Notes: generated from the letters alone by a model not told the origin. 7,657 bases of DNA from a bacterium (GCA_021801885.1 JAKABL010000030.1:1-7657), one strand, 5' to 3'. Positions 1-5,740 are shown, counted from the first letter of the stretch. Numbers and translations: made by a program.

Positions 1-219
1 CTCCTTGCCGATCCCGACCGCACGGCGGTCACCGCGTACGGCGTATGGGGAAAGAAGAAATTCATGGGCCGCGACTACGAAGGGACGCTCCGCACATCGT
101 TCCTGATCGATCCCCGCGGCATGGTGGAGAAGGTATATGAAAACGTGAAGCCGGAAGCGCATGCGGGAGAGGTGCTCGCGGACCTCGCCGCACTCAAAGA
201 AAAGGCCGCGTCATCGTAA
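1..219 (+). CDS. bcp: Thioredoxin-dependent peroxiredoxin, Bcp/PrxQ type (C-terminal part, 5' truncated)
   Basis: The frame is open from base 1 to TAA at 217-219 and gives the last 72 residues of a peroxiredoxin. The stretch YGVWGKKKFMGRDYEG, then RTSFLIDPRG and a closing VYENVKPEAHAGEVLADL helix, is the typical C-terminal half of Bcp/PrxQ proteins, where the segment around the conserved Arg (here LRTSFLID) forms part of the active-site pocket. These cytoplasmic enzymes reduce hydrogen peroxide and organic peroxides using thioredoxin. The peroxidatic Cys lies in the N-terminal half, outside the window, so activity cannot be judged here. The family is normally about 150 aa, so about half is present. 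No terminator is visible in the 69 bases before the next gene, so read-through into it is possible. Family assignment is firm; the symbol rests on similarity to Bcp rather than to other peroxiredoxin classes. Confidence 0.9.
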   Translation, partial: LLADPDRTAVTAYGVWGKKKFMGRDYEGTLRTSFLIDPRGMVEKVYENVKPEAHAGEVLADLAALKEKAASS

Positions 220-288
220 GTGCGCGGCATGCGGTGATGCGTTCGCTGATCAGCAAGTATCGTCAATAACCACAATTTTACTATTACC

Positions 289-825
289 ATGAAAAAAACG
301 CATTGGATCATTATTATCATCGTCGCACTTATCGTTGCGGCGATCGCGTACGTTATGGGAATGAGCTACAAGGCGGTCGCTCCCTCGGCGCCCTCCGTCG
401 CATCGTCATCCGCCGCGGCAGTATCATCACCCTCGGCGTCCCCGGCAACCTCGTCCGCCCCTTCGAGCGCCGCGCCCGTCGTGCAGTCGGCATATTTCAG
501 CGAACGCACCAGTACGGTGCTCGGAACCTACCTCACCGATAATCATGGTATGACCCTCTATACCTTTACGCACGATACGGCGGGCAAGAGCAATTGCACC
601 GGCGTCTGTCTCACACGGTGGTATCCGTACGGGCCCGGCGTGAGCGCGACCGGCACCTATCATCTCCCCATGCTGCCGGTGAACGTCGGCGTGATCAAGG
701 GTAATAACGGCATGCTCCAGTTCACATGGAAGGGGATGCCCTTGTATCATTATTTCCTTGACAAGACGGCGGGACAGACGCTCGGCGAGGGAGTGCTCAA
801 TGCCTGGTATGTGGTGAAGCTGTAG
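289..825 (+). CDS. Membrane-anchored COG4315 / Lipoprotein_15 secreted-repeat protein
   Basis: A 178-aa protein. Residues 7-24 form one hydrophobic segment after a MKKTHW start (signal anchor), with no lipobox Cys. Residues 31-68 are a Ser/Ala/Pro-rich linker, probably crossing the cell wall zone. The C-terminal domain (about 76-178) carries two copies of the Lipoprotein_15 (PF03640) repeat. The first has LTDNHGMTLYTFTHDTAGKS followed by CTGVC (Cys103, Cys107) and RWYP; the second has KGMPLYHYFLDKTAGQT and NAWYVV. This family is widespread and its function is not established; the two cysteines may form a disulfide outside the cell. The ATG at 289 is chosen because the signal anchor starts there. 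There is no Shine-Dalgarno in front; the leader is AT-rich (cacaattttactattacc). A terminator follows at 863-887. Family recognition is good; function is unknown. Confidence 0.85.
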   Translation: MKKTHWIIIIIVALIVAAIAYVMGMSYKAVAPSAPSVASSSAAAVSSPSASPATSSAPSSAAPVVQSAYFSERTSTVLGTYLTDNHGMTLYTFTHDTAGKSNCTGVCLTRWYPYGPGVSATGTYHLPMLPVNVGVIKGNNGMLQFTWKGMPLYHYFLDKTAGQTLGEGVLNAWYVVKL

Positions 826-862
826 TGCGCCACGGCGCGATCATCTCACAACGCGCGCACGA

Positions 863-887
863 AAGGCCCCATCATGGGGTCTTTTTT
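863..887 (+). terminator. Rho-independent terminator after the COG4315 gene
   Basis: An 8-bp stem (aaggcccc with ggggtctt, one G-T wobble) closes a 5-base loop (atcat); the 3' arm runs into a TTTTTT tract at 882-887. It lies 38 bases after the TAG of the upstream gene and separates it from the operon starting at 950. Confidence 0.8.
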
Positions 888-900
888 GTGGCGCGACTTA

Positions 901-941
901 TTGACATAGATTGCTTTTTATAGTAAAAAAATCCAAGGAGG
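901..941 (+). promoter_or_regulatory. Possible promoter plus strong Shine-Dalgarno for the 950-2952 operon
   Basis: A perfect -35 box TTGACA sits at 901-906, directly after the terminator. Two -10 candidates exist: TATAGT at 919-924 (5 of 6 matches, but only 12 bases of spacer) and TAAAAA at 924-929 (4 of 6, 17 bases of spacer). The second would put the transcription start close to or inside the ribosome binding site. AAGGAGG at 935-941, 8 bases before ATG 950, is the strongest Shine-Dalgarno in the window and decides that start over the in-frame TTG at 911. The ribosome site is clear; the promoter is tentative. Confidence 0.45.
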
Positions 942-949
942 CTTTACAA

Positions 950-1768
950 ATGAATACGTCAGATTCAGATCCCGGCACGCCCACCACGCGTTCTTCGTCT
1001 TCCACCAACACTATTCCTACCCCCAACGCCGCGGCACTTGCCGTTGCCGAGGAGTATGCGCTCGTCGCGTCGAATCCTCGCGTGCAGCTTATCGCCGCAA
1101 GGCTCAAGTGGCGCGCGGACACCGCCGTGCGCCGCATCAAGGACGCGCTACCCGCTCCATTGGAGCAGCAGATCTATCTTGCCATCGCACCCCAGCAGGG
1201 GGAGTCCGGCATACTTCCGGAATCTCTCGCGAAGTTGCTGAGGATGTTCCTCGGCGATCGAAATCTTGATCTTGCCGATCTTGCGTCCAATGCGCCCGGT
1301 CGGGGAAGACTCGATGCATTCGCTGAATTTTTGGGTGGCTGTATTGAGCTCCTCAAGATTCTGACCGAGGAGTATCCTGGCGTCGCGCTCACCATCGAGC
1401 ATGCCGGACTTATCACGCTCCATTATGGGGCTGATAATGTCGACGTCCTCATAGAAATAGTCGACTCCAATCTGGAGGAGCTCTGTCAATTTCTCGGCAT
1501 CAGTAGCAAGAATTCCTATGCGCGGAAGATGCGCATATGCATCGCCCTCATCGCCGGGAAGATCATTCCGGACAACAAGAATCGGGGAATCCCCGATCCT
1601 CTCGACCTCTCTGATTTTCTCACTATGCCCTCCTCGCAACGGGAAGTATACCGCAGGATGATCTCGCAGGAATGCCCGGATTATCTGGGCGAGGATACGC
1701 ATGGCATGAAGAGCCACAGCAGCCACAACGGGGAGCTCGCGCTCCTCAAAGAACTGGAGCTCTTATGA
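950..1768 (+). CDS. Unrecognised 272-aa protein, first gene of the J-domain operon
   Basis: I do not recognise this protein. The first 26 residues are a Ser/Thr/Pro-rich, probably disordered tail. Residues 27-110 look mainly helical (Ala/Leu/Arg-rich, including RLKWRADTAVRRIKDALP). A middle part (120-205) mixes helices and short hydrophobic strands, with a cluster at 130-205 (GGCIELLKILTE, VDVLIEIV, MRICIALIAGK). The end is polar with HGMKSHSSHN before a Leu/Glu-rich terminus. There is no signal peptide and no clear membrane segment, so it is probably cytoplasmic. The start at ATG 950 is set by AAGGAGG at 935-941. Its TGA stop (1766-1768) overlaps the ATG of the next gene as ATGA, which implies translational coupling and suggests that the two products act together or are made in fixed ratio. 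No catalytic motif is visible, and I assign no function. Confidence 0.8.
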   Translation: MNTSDSDPGTPTTRSSSSTNTIPTPNAAALAVAEEYALVASNPRVQLIAARLKWRADTAVRRIKDALPAPLEQQIYLAIAPQQGESGILPESLAKLLRMFLGDRNLDLADLASNAPGRGRLDAFAEFLGGCIELLKILTEEYPGVALTIEHAGLITLHYGADNVDVLIEIVDSNLEELCQFLGISSKNSYARKMRICIALIAGKIIPDNKNRGIPDPLDLSDFLTMPSSQREVYRRMISQECPDYLGEDTHGMKSHSSHNGELALLKELELL

Positions 1769-2952
1769 ACGGTTTCGCCCGATCGCTCCGGGCCAACCTC
1801 GAGAAAGCCACGAATCAAGGCCCGCCATGGGGGGATGCGAATCCTCTCGTGGTCATCGGCCTGACCGAAGCGATTCTCGAGCTCGGCCTCACGGAGTCGC
1901 AGATCTATCCGGTCGTGCGGAGTTTCGTACGCCAGCTTGCGGCCCAGGTCCATCCTGACCGCAAGCCGGTGAACGTGTCCGCTGATCGGCAGCGGGAAAT
2001 CATGGAGGCCTTGGATTTCCTGGATGACCAAGATCATTTCGTGATGGCGCTCAAGGACTTCAGGGAATTGAAGGCCGAAGATCGCCACGAAACGAGCATG
2101 TTGCGGAAGACCGTTACGTTCCTCCGCGACGAGATTGCACGGCACGAGCAGGAGAAGGTCTTTCTTGAGGATGCAAAAAAGCTTCTCGAGAAAGAGCGTG
2201 CGGATTTCCTTCGGGAAAAGAAGGAGGACCCTCCGCAGGTGCCGAGATTGAAGGAATCGCTTGCGGTTATCGGGCAAAGCCTGTCCGACACCGAAGCGGA
2301 CCTTCGGGCCACAAAGAAGCAGCTCGCGGAATCACGAAGGCAGTTCGAAGGATTCCTGGGCTACGTTCACTATATGGCAAGCGGACTGCCGCCCCATCCC
2401 GGAGCGGTGTTCGCCTTCGATGCGCGATGGATTGCGCTCGCATCGTTCTGGTCGGATCCGAACGTCGATCCTTCGCCGATCGACGCACAAGGAAGCATAA
2501 AACCCTTTCACTATCAGGAAATCTTCAAGATCGTGAAGAAGAAGGCGATCGTGGAGGAGATCATTGCGTCGTGGAAGCGGGTGGCGGAGCTCGTGGATGC
2601 TCCCGAAATGCGGGGGCCGTCCTCCTACGCTCTCGGGCTTGGCATGGTCAAGCTTAAGAAAGGATGGGCGACCGAGCTCGCGTTCGGCCATCGGCGCACC
2701 TTTCCTGCAGGAGGGAGGATCGTGGGGTCGGTACCTCCTCAGCGGATGCCGGTCACGCGTTCCATGCTGGTCCATCAGCCTGCGAAGGAGGGAGTGCTGG
2801 CCAGTCTAACCCCTTGGATCGTTCCGGGAGGATTTCTTGCGTCCGTGCAGAATCTCGAGCGGGATGAAAGGAAAAAAGTTCCTCCGTATACGATCATATT
2901 TCCTCCGCGGGTACGAATTTCGACGAAGCGCATCGTGCTCGCGGTGGGATAG
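1765..2952 (+). CDS. Divergent J-domain (DnaJ-like) protein with coiled coil and unknown C-terminal domain
   Basis: A 395-aa protein. Residues about 26-90 resemble a J-domain: NPLVVIGL matches the 'DPYxVLG' entry, helix II (YPVVRSFVRQLAAQV) leads into HPD at 63-65, and helix III is REIMEALDFLDD. HPD is the motif by which J-proteins stimulate the DnaK/Hsp70 ATPase, so a co-chaperone role is the natural inference. Helix II has fewer basic residues than usual, and there is no Gly/Phe linker, zinc-finger or DnaJ C-terminal domain, so it is not canonical DnaJ. Residues about 95-195 are highly charged heptad-like coiled coil, broken near DPPQVP (155-160). Residues 200-395 are a mixed alpha/beta region I cannot assign. 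ATG 1765 is chosen over the in-frame ATG 1672 because it overlaps the previous stop as ATGA and has GGAG at 1756-1759. There is no signal peptide. J-domain call moderately sure; role unknown. Confidence 0.8.
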   Translation: MNGFARSLRANLEKATNQGPPWGDANPLVVIGLTEAILELGLTESQIYPVVRSFVRQLAAQVHPDRKPVNVSADRQREIMEALDFLDDQDHFVMALKDFRELKAEDRHETSMLRKTVTFLRDEIARHEQEKVFLEDAKKLLEKERADFLREKKEDPPQVPRLKESLAVIGQSLSDTEADLRATKKQLAESRRQFEGFLGYVHYMASGLPPHPGAVFAFDARWIALASFWSDPNVDPSPIDAQGSIKPFHYQEIFKIVKKKAIVEEIIASWKRVAELVDAPEMRGPSSYALGLGMVKLKKGWATELAFGHRRTFPAGGRIVGSVPPQRMPVTRSMLVHQPAKEGVLASLTPWIVPGGFLASVQNLERDERKKVPPYTIIFPPRVRISTKRIVLAVG

Positions 2953-2963
2953 GACGTTATCGC

Positions 2964-3000
2964 AGCGCATGTTCACATAACCGTGGACATGCGCTTTTTT
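2964..3000 (+). terminator. Strong Rho-independent terminator closing the J-domain operon
   Basis: The hairpin pairs gcgcatgt with acatgcgc and continues inward through one T-G wobble and CAC/GTG, giving about 12 bp around an ataacc loop; TTTTTT follows at 2995-3000. It begins 12 bases after the TAG stop. Confidence 0.9.
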
Positions 3001-3030
3001 ATTTTCCGTAATGATGGAAAATGCATCATG

Positions 3031-3231
3031 CGGATGTAGTACATTGCGGGCCGCCACCAAAGCCCGTGCTGAGTCCTTTGATCGAACTGGCGATCGCGGA
3101 CGCTCAAGATCGTGTCATCTCGTGGGATGGCCGTGAGAGCGCAGAGAGTTCGCTCTCGTGTGATACCAAGGCAAAGAATACGCATGGGACCGGTTGGCGG
3201 CCCGTTGTGGTGTATGTACGGAGACTATCCG
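3031..3231 (+). ncRNA. Candidate structured RNA of about 200 nt (family unknown)
   Basis: No credible gene fills this gap, but the ends pair and the pairing nests inward. The outer helix is 3031-3035 with 3227-3231, and 3039-3044 (GTACAT) with 3214-3219 (ATGTAC). The main helix is 3047-3056 (CGGGCCGCCA) with 3195-3204, all ten pairs perfect, plus CC 3057-3058 with GG 3192-3193. The inner helix is 3063-3069 with 3182-3188 (7 bp, one wobble). Inside are three hairpins: 3070-3106, 3114-3131 and 3132-3160, the last with GAGAGCG/CGCTCTC. At least four G-T wobbles would become A-C mismatches on the other strand, which favours + strand transcription. The size and long closing stem recall 6S RNA, but three internal hairpins do not fit well. 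I see no tmRNA, RNase P or SRP signature, and no clear promoter or terminator. A protein reading (3021-3263) has no recognisable features. The 3' end overlaps the last 7 bases of the convergent gene. Confidence 0.4.
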
Positions 3232-4151
3232 TTAAAGATGCGGAAAAGCCATCCGAACAATGAGAATCCCTGCTGCGCCCCATCGAGGGCGTTTTGAAGC
3301 TGTGCGTTCGTCTGCTGCAGGATCTGTGTCTGCTGCGAGATCATATCCTTATCCGCCTGATTGGCGAGCGATGCTTGCACTTGGTTCAACTGCTGCAGCT
3401 GTTCCTGATTCTGCTGGATAAGCTGCGCAGTGGCGCTCGCCTGTTGATAGTTCGGTCCGATAAGGAACCGAAGGAATCCGTTGCGGTTTTGTATGCTTTG
3501 GATGTTCGCCTGCGCCTGCTCTTGATTCTGCATTTGGTTCTGCGCGATCGTACGGATCTGCGCGCCGATGCCCGTGGTCGTGCCGTTATGGTCGGCCACC
3601 TGGAGCATGGCCTGCACGGCATTCATCACTTGATTGTGGATCTGCAGTCCCGCGCCCGGAGGCGTTCCTGGGGCGCTTCCGGTGGCATTCTGCCATTGTG
3701 GCCCCACCTGCGCCTGGGTCTGGACTTGCGCGCCGGTACCGCTGTTGATATGCAGCTGGTCCTGCGTTCGCAATCTATCCTGATCGCGTGTCTGCAACTG
3801 ATCGGGCGTACTCGTGCTCGTGGTCGTAAGATAGAGACGGTCCTGATCCCGGATCTGTAGCCGATCCTGGTCTTGCGTTCCCGATGCGGTTGCCGCACCG
3901 GCGTTCGTGCCTGCGCCCGTGCCTGCGCCCGTGCCTGCGCCCGCGCCGGTGCCATTCGCGCCGACCGCGGTTCCGATCACCGCGCTCCCGCCGCCGCTTG
4001 CACCTCCGCCTCCGCCGCTCCCGCCGCTCCCTCCGCTCCCTCCGCCTCCGCCGCTCCCTCCGCCTCCCTGGCCGAACGCCCACGAAGGGATAACGGTCAA
4101 CGTGAGGGCCGCGAGGATCGTACCGAGCAAAAGACGTAATAGGTAGTTCAT
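3225..4151 (-). CDS. Secreted Gly-rich/Gln-rich protein with DQDRL repeats
   Basis: A 308-aa protein of unrecognised family. Residues 1-27 form a signal peptide (MNYLLRLLLG, then hydrophobic to about SWAFGQ). Residues 28-92 are almost pure Gly/Ser/Ala/Thr, encoded partly by tandem DNA repeats. Residues 93-133 hold the motif DQDRL three times (94-98, 102-106, 123-127) and DQL twice (117-119, 131-133). Residues 170-295 are Gln/Asn-rich and probably helical or coiled, interrupted by a hydrophobic NGFLRFLIGPNY segment at 224-235; the terminus (GFSLFGWLFRIFNG) is hydrophobic and could insert in or lie on a membrane. It is likely exported, perhaps to the cell surface. The composition suggests an extended stalk followed by an assembly-prone helical part; that is inference. 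The start is fixed by the signal peptide. The leader is AT-rich without a Shine-Dalgarno. No catalytic residues are visible. Confidence 0.82.
   Translation of the reverse strand: MNYLLRLLLGTILAALTLTVIPSWAFGQGGGGSGGGGGSGGSGGSGGGGGASGGGSAVIGTAVGANGTGAGAGTGAGTGAGTNAGAATASGTQDQDRLQIRDQDRLYLTTTSTSTPDQLQTRDQDRLRTQDQLHINSGTGAQVQTQAQVGPQWQNATGSAPGTPPGAGLQIHNQVMNAVQAMLQVADHNGTTTGIGAQIRTIAQNQMQNQEQAQANIQSIQNRNGFLRFLIGPNYQQASATAQLIQQNQEQLQQLNQVQASLANQADKDMISQQTQILQQTNAQLQNALDGAQQGFSLFGWLFRIFNG
3907..3942. repeat. Three perfect tandem 12-base repeats inside the Gly-rich stalk
   Basis: The unit gtgcctgcgccc occurs three times in a row (3907-3918, 3919-3930, 3931-3942). On the minus strand it encodes a 4-residue Gly/Ala/Thr period (GAGT-like) in the secreted protein. 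The period keeps the frame, so copy number could change without breaking the gene. A second low-complexity run, of ccgcc/ctccct units encoding Gly/Ser, lies at about 4003-4070. Confidence 0.85.
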
Positions 4152-4202
4152 GATTTTATAGGTGATTTTAGGTTGAATTGTGGTGCCGGCCTTTCATTGA
4201 TG

Positions 4203-4265
4203 TATTACAATGCGCGGCCATAAACTATGAGCGGTGCGTAATGGATATTCCGGGAGATTGTAATA
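4203..4265. repeat. 9-base inverted repeat upstream of the secreted Gly/Gln-rich gene
   Basis: TATTACAAT at 4203-4211 and its exact reverse complement ATTGTAATA at 4257-4265 are separated by 45 bases, in the gap before the minus-strand gene at 3225-4151. The inner copy contains TGTAAT on the minus strand, a 5-of-6 match to a -10 box about 55 bases upstream of the gene. The outer copy touches the T-rich tail of the glycosyltransferase terminator. They could be two operator sites or chance AT-rich similarity. The rest of 4152-4334 shows no gene. Confidence 0.35.
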
Positions 4266-4295
4266 ATAAAGAAGCCGCCCTTATGGGCGGGCTTC
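4261..4295 (-). terminator. Rho-independent terminator of the glycosyltransferase gene
   Basis: On the minus strand, a hairpin of 6 + 4 bp (GAAGCC/GGCTTC and GCCC/GGGC, with a single bulged base) around a 4-base loop is followed by TTTATTATTA. It lies about 40 bases downstream of the glycosyltransferase TAG and upstream of the next minus-strand gene, so the two genes are probably separate units. Confidence 0.82.
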
Positions 4296-4334
4296 GTAGA
4301 GCTTTTGCACGGTCAGGAATATGCTCCGACCCTG

Positions 4335-5522
4335 CTAGGTGCGCGGACGCGCGGCGGCGTTCTTGGCGCGCCGTTCGGCGGCAGCATTCTTGATGATCGT
4401 GCGGTAGAAGCTGTGGAGTCGGTCGGCCATGTAGTCGCTTTTAAATTGCTCCGCCGTACGATATGCCTGGGCTGACATATAGAGGCGCAGGTATTCATTG
4501 TCGAGGATCTGCCGGACGCGCTGGATCGCTTCTTTTTGATTTTTTACAACAAACCCATTCCGTCCGTTTTTGATGATCTCGGGTGCCACGCCCACCGGAT
4601 AGGTAACGGGAATAAGGCCCTGCGACATTCCCTCAATGAGGCTCAGCGAGAACCCTTCGTATCGCGAGGGGACGAACAGTATGCTTCCCGCCATGGGCCG
4701 CAACACGTTGGGGATGAGGTCCTTTTTGAGATTCGTATATACCGTATGGTGGGGGATGGCGGTCTTCAGCCATTTTTTAAGCCCTTTATCCAGGGTCATG
4801 CATACGGTGAGTTTCGGCACGGAGGGGAATTTTTTGTACAGATGGACCAGACGGTCGAGACCCTTCAATTTATAGGTGAAGACATCTTGCCCGATACGCC
4901 CAAGGAATATGAGGGAAGGATCTCCGTAAGGAGGGAGCGGCGGGGTCTTGAACCAGTAGTCTTCGATGGCGTTATGGATCACTTTGATCTTTTTTGCGTT
5001 CACGCCCGCGCTCATAAGCTCCGCGCGCACGTTCTTGCTGGTAGCGATGACGGCCGTTGCCTTGTCCGCTGCATAGTGTTCTATCTCGGCGATGTCGCGC
5101 AACGGCCGGCGCGTGCGGAAATTCAGTTCGCCGATGACACCTTCGCGTCGGAGGGCATACCATACGGAACGCGTCGGAGGCTCGATCTTGTTTGCGAGGG
5201 GAACGCTTTTCAGAAATCCCGCCGTGGTTGATCCGAAATGGGTCACGACCGGGATCGGGAGGGCGAGGAAGGGGAGGGGGGTATAGGTCGTGCCCTGGAT
5301 GATCGAATAGCGCGCCACGCTCCTGCGATGTTCCAAAAGGCTATAGAAAAAGAGGATATTGGCCAGTCCTTTGAGGCGTACGGGCGAATCCATGAGCTCG
5401 GTCTTCGGATAGAAATTTTTTATGACGTCGCCGCGGGCTTTGAGCTTGCTCGCCATGAGATCATTGATATAATTCGCCCCGGTCCCGATCTTCTTTTCGT
5501 TATGGATGAATGCGATCTTCAT
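4335..5522 (-). CDS. Glycosyltransferase, GT-B fold, GT4-like family
   Basis: A 395-aa protein of usual GT4 length. The N-terminal half starts MKIAFIHNEKKIGTGANYIN, a beta-strand then a Gly-containing acceptor-side loop, as in GT-B enzymes. VIATSKNVRAELMSAGV (158-174) and KVIHNAIE (180-187) mark the linker region. The donor half has LIFLGRIG (204-211), KGLDRLVHLYKKF (220-232), and the EX7E motif EGFSLSLIE with Glu289 and Glu297, followed by PVTYPVGVAPEIIKNGRNGFVV. These features indicate a retaining transferase using a nucleotide-activated sugar, cytoplasmic or peripheral to the membrane. Sugar and acceptor cannot be told; the gene is alone, not in a polysaccharide cluster. ATG at 5520-5522 is chosen because it begins the first strand; the longer in-frame start at 5627 would run almost into the tRNA. 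There is no Shine-Dalgarno. The C-terminus ends in an Ala/Arg/Lys-rich tail (380-395). Confidence 0.88.
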   Translation of the reverse strand: MKIAFIHNEKKIGTGANYINDLMASKLKARGDVIKNFYPKTELMDSPVRLKGLANILFFYSLLEHRRSVARYSIIQGTTYTPLPFLALPIPVVTHFGSTTAGFLKSVPLANKIEPPTRSVWYALRREGVIGELNFRTRRPLRDIAEIEHYAADKATAVIATSKNVRAELMSAGVNAKKIKVIHNAIEDYWFKTPPLPPYGDPSLIFLGRIGQDVFTYKLKGLDRLVHLYKKFPSVPKLTVCMTLDKGLKKWLKTAIPHHTVYTNLKKDLIPNVLRPMAGSILFVPSRYEGFSLSLIEGMSQGLIPVTYPVGVAPEIIKNGRNGFVVKNQKEAIQRVRQILDNEYLRLYMSAQAYRTAEQFKSDYMADRLHSFYRTIIKNAAAERRAKNAAARPRT

Positions 5523-5588
5523 GAATGAATATGGATGCGTATCCCTCGCACGGGCGGGGCCAATGGGGAGCGCATCTCTTATATGAAG

Positions 5589-5597
5589 AGTATAGCA
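5589..5597 (-). promoter_or_regulatory. Extended -10 promoter element for the glycosyltransferase
   Basis: On the minus strand TGCTATACT, an extended -10 (TGn plus TATACT, 5 of 6), lies between the tRNA and the glycosyltransferase. It would start transcription near 5582, giving a leader of about 60 bases. No -35 box is evident, which is typical when an extended -10 is used. Alternatively the gene is co-transcribed with the tRNA upstream, since I see no terminator between them. Confidence 0.4.
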
Positions 5598-5631
5598 AAA
5601 TACGCGAATCTCTTCTCTCTGGGACACAGTG

Positions 5632-5702
5632 CTGGGGGGCTTGGAATCGGACCAAGATTCACGGCTTCAAAGGCCGCTGTCCTACCATTAGACGACCCCC
5701 CA
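5632..5702 (-). tRNA. tRNA-Gln (anticodon UUG)
   Basis: A 71-base cloverleaf on the minus strand. The acceptor stem is TGGGGGG paired with CCCCCCA, so it has the U1-A72 pair and G73 discriminator typical of bacterial tRNA-Gln. The D-arm is GTCT/GGAC with loop AATGGTA (G18, G19 present). The anticodon arm is GCGGC/GCCGT with loop CTTTGAA, giving anticodon UUG. The variable loop is 4 bases. The T-stem is CTTGG/CCAAG with loop TCCGATT. The 3' CCA is not encoded (GCAC follows), so a CCA-adding enzyme is needed. Oddity: T-loop position 55 is C instead of the near-universal U (pseudouridine), and position 9 is C. Everything else pairs well, so I take it as functional. Confidence 0.93.
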
Positions 5703-5732
5703 AGGATTATGGACGGATGCTCCGTGTAATGT

Positions 5733-5740
5733 ATTATATA
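5733..5740. promoter_or_regulatory. Shared AT-rich core between the divergent tRNA-Gln and the 5761 gene
   Basis: The minus strand carries a perfect -10 box TATAAT (5733-5738), 31 bases upstream of the tRNA start. The plus strand reads TATTATATA over 5732-5740, which could serve as -10 for the gene at 5761, about 21 bases away. No convincing -35 box is visible on either side. The 58-base gap seems to hold both promoters back to back. Confidence 0.45.

Noticed and set aside
245..254. Perfect 10-base palindrome GCTGATCAGC upstream of the COG4315 gene
   Set aside because: Single short palindrome with no second copy or clear promoter around it; chance cannot be excluded.
1148..1726. 192-aa minus-strand frame opposite the 272-aa unknown gene
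   Set aside because: The plus-strand frame has a strong Shine-Dalgarno and an ATGA link to the next gene; the antisense frame has no such support.
1672..1764. Longer N-terminus for the J-domain protein starting at ATG 1672
   Set aside because: It would overlap the upstream gene by about 97 bases; the ATGA overlap at 1765 with GGAG in front is the better start.
1681..2277. 198-aa minus-strand frame opposite the J-domain gene
   Set aside because: Antisense shadow of a gene with clear domain features; no start signal, and no recognisable content.
3001..3022. Hairpin ATTTTCC/GGAAAAT just after the J-operon terminator
   Set aside because: 7 bp and AT-rich with no T-run after it on either strand; not a terminator, and probably chance in AT-rich sequence.
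3021..3263. 80-aa plus-strand frame in the gap after the J-domain terminator
   Set aside because: No Shine-Dalgarno and no recognisable motif, and it runs into the convergent gene. The base-pairing structure explains this segment better.
3294..3860. 188-aa plus-strand frame, Leu-rich, antisense to the secreted Gly/Gln-rich gene
   Set aside because: The Gln-rich coding strand (CAG codons) reads as Leu (CTG) on the opposite strand, which explains the frame. The minus-strand protein has a signal peptide and ordered motifs; this one has neither.
4536..5231. 231-aa plus-strand frame opposite the glycosyltransferase
   Set aside because: It lies wholly inside a recognised glycosyltransferase with an intact EX7E motif; high GC keeps the opposite strand open.
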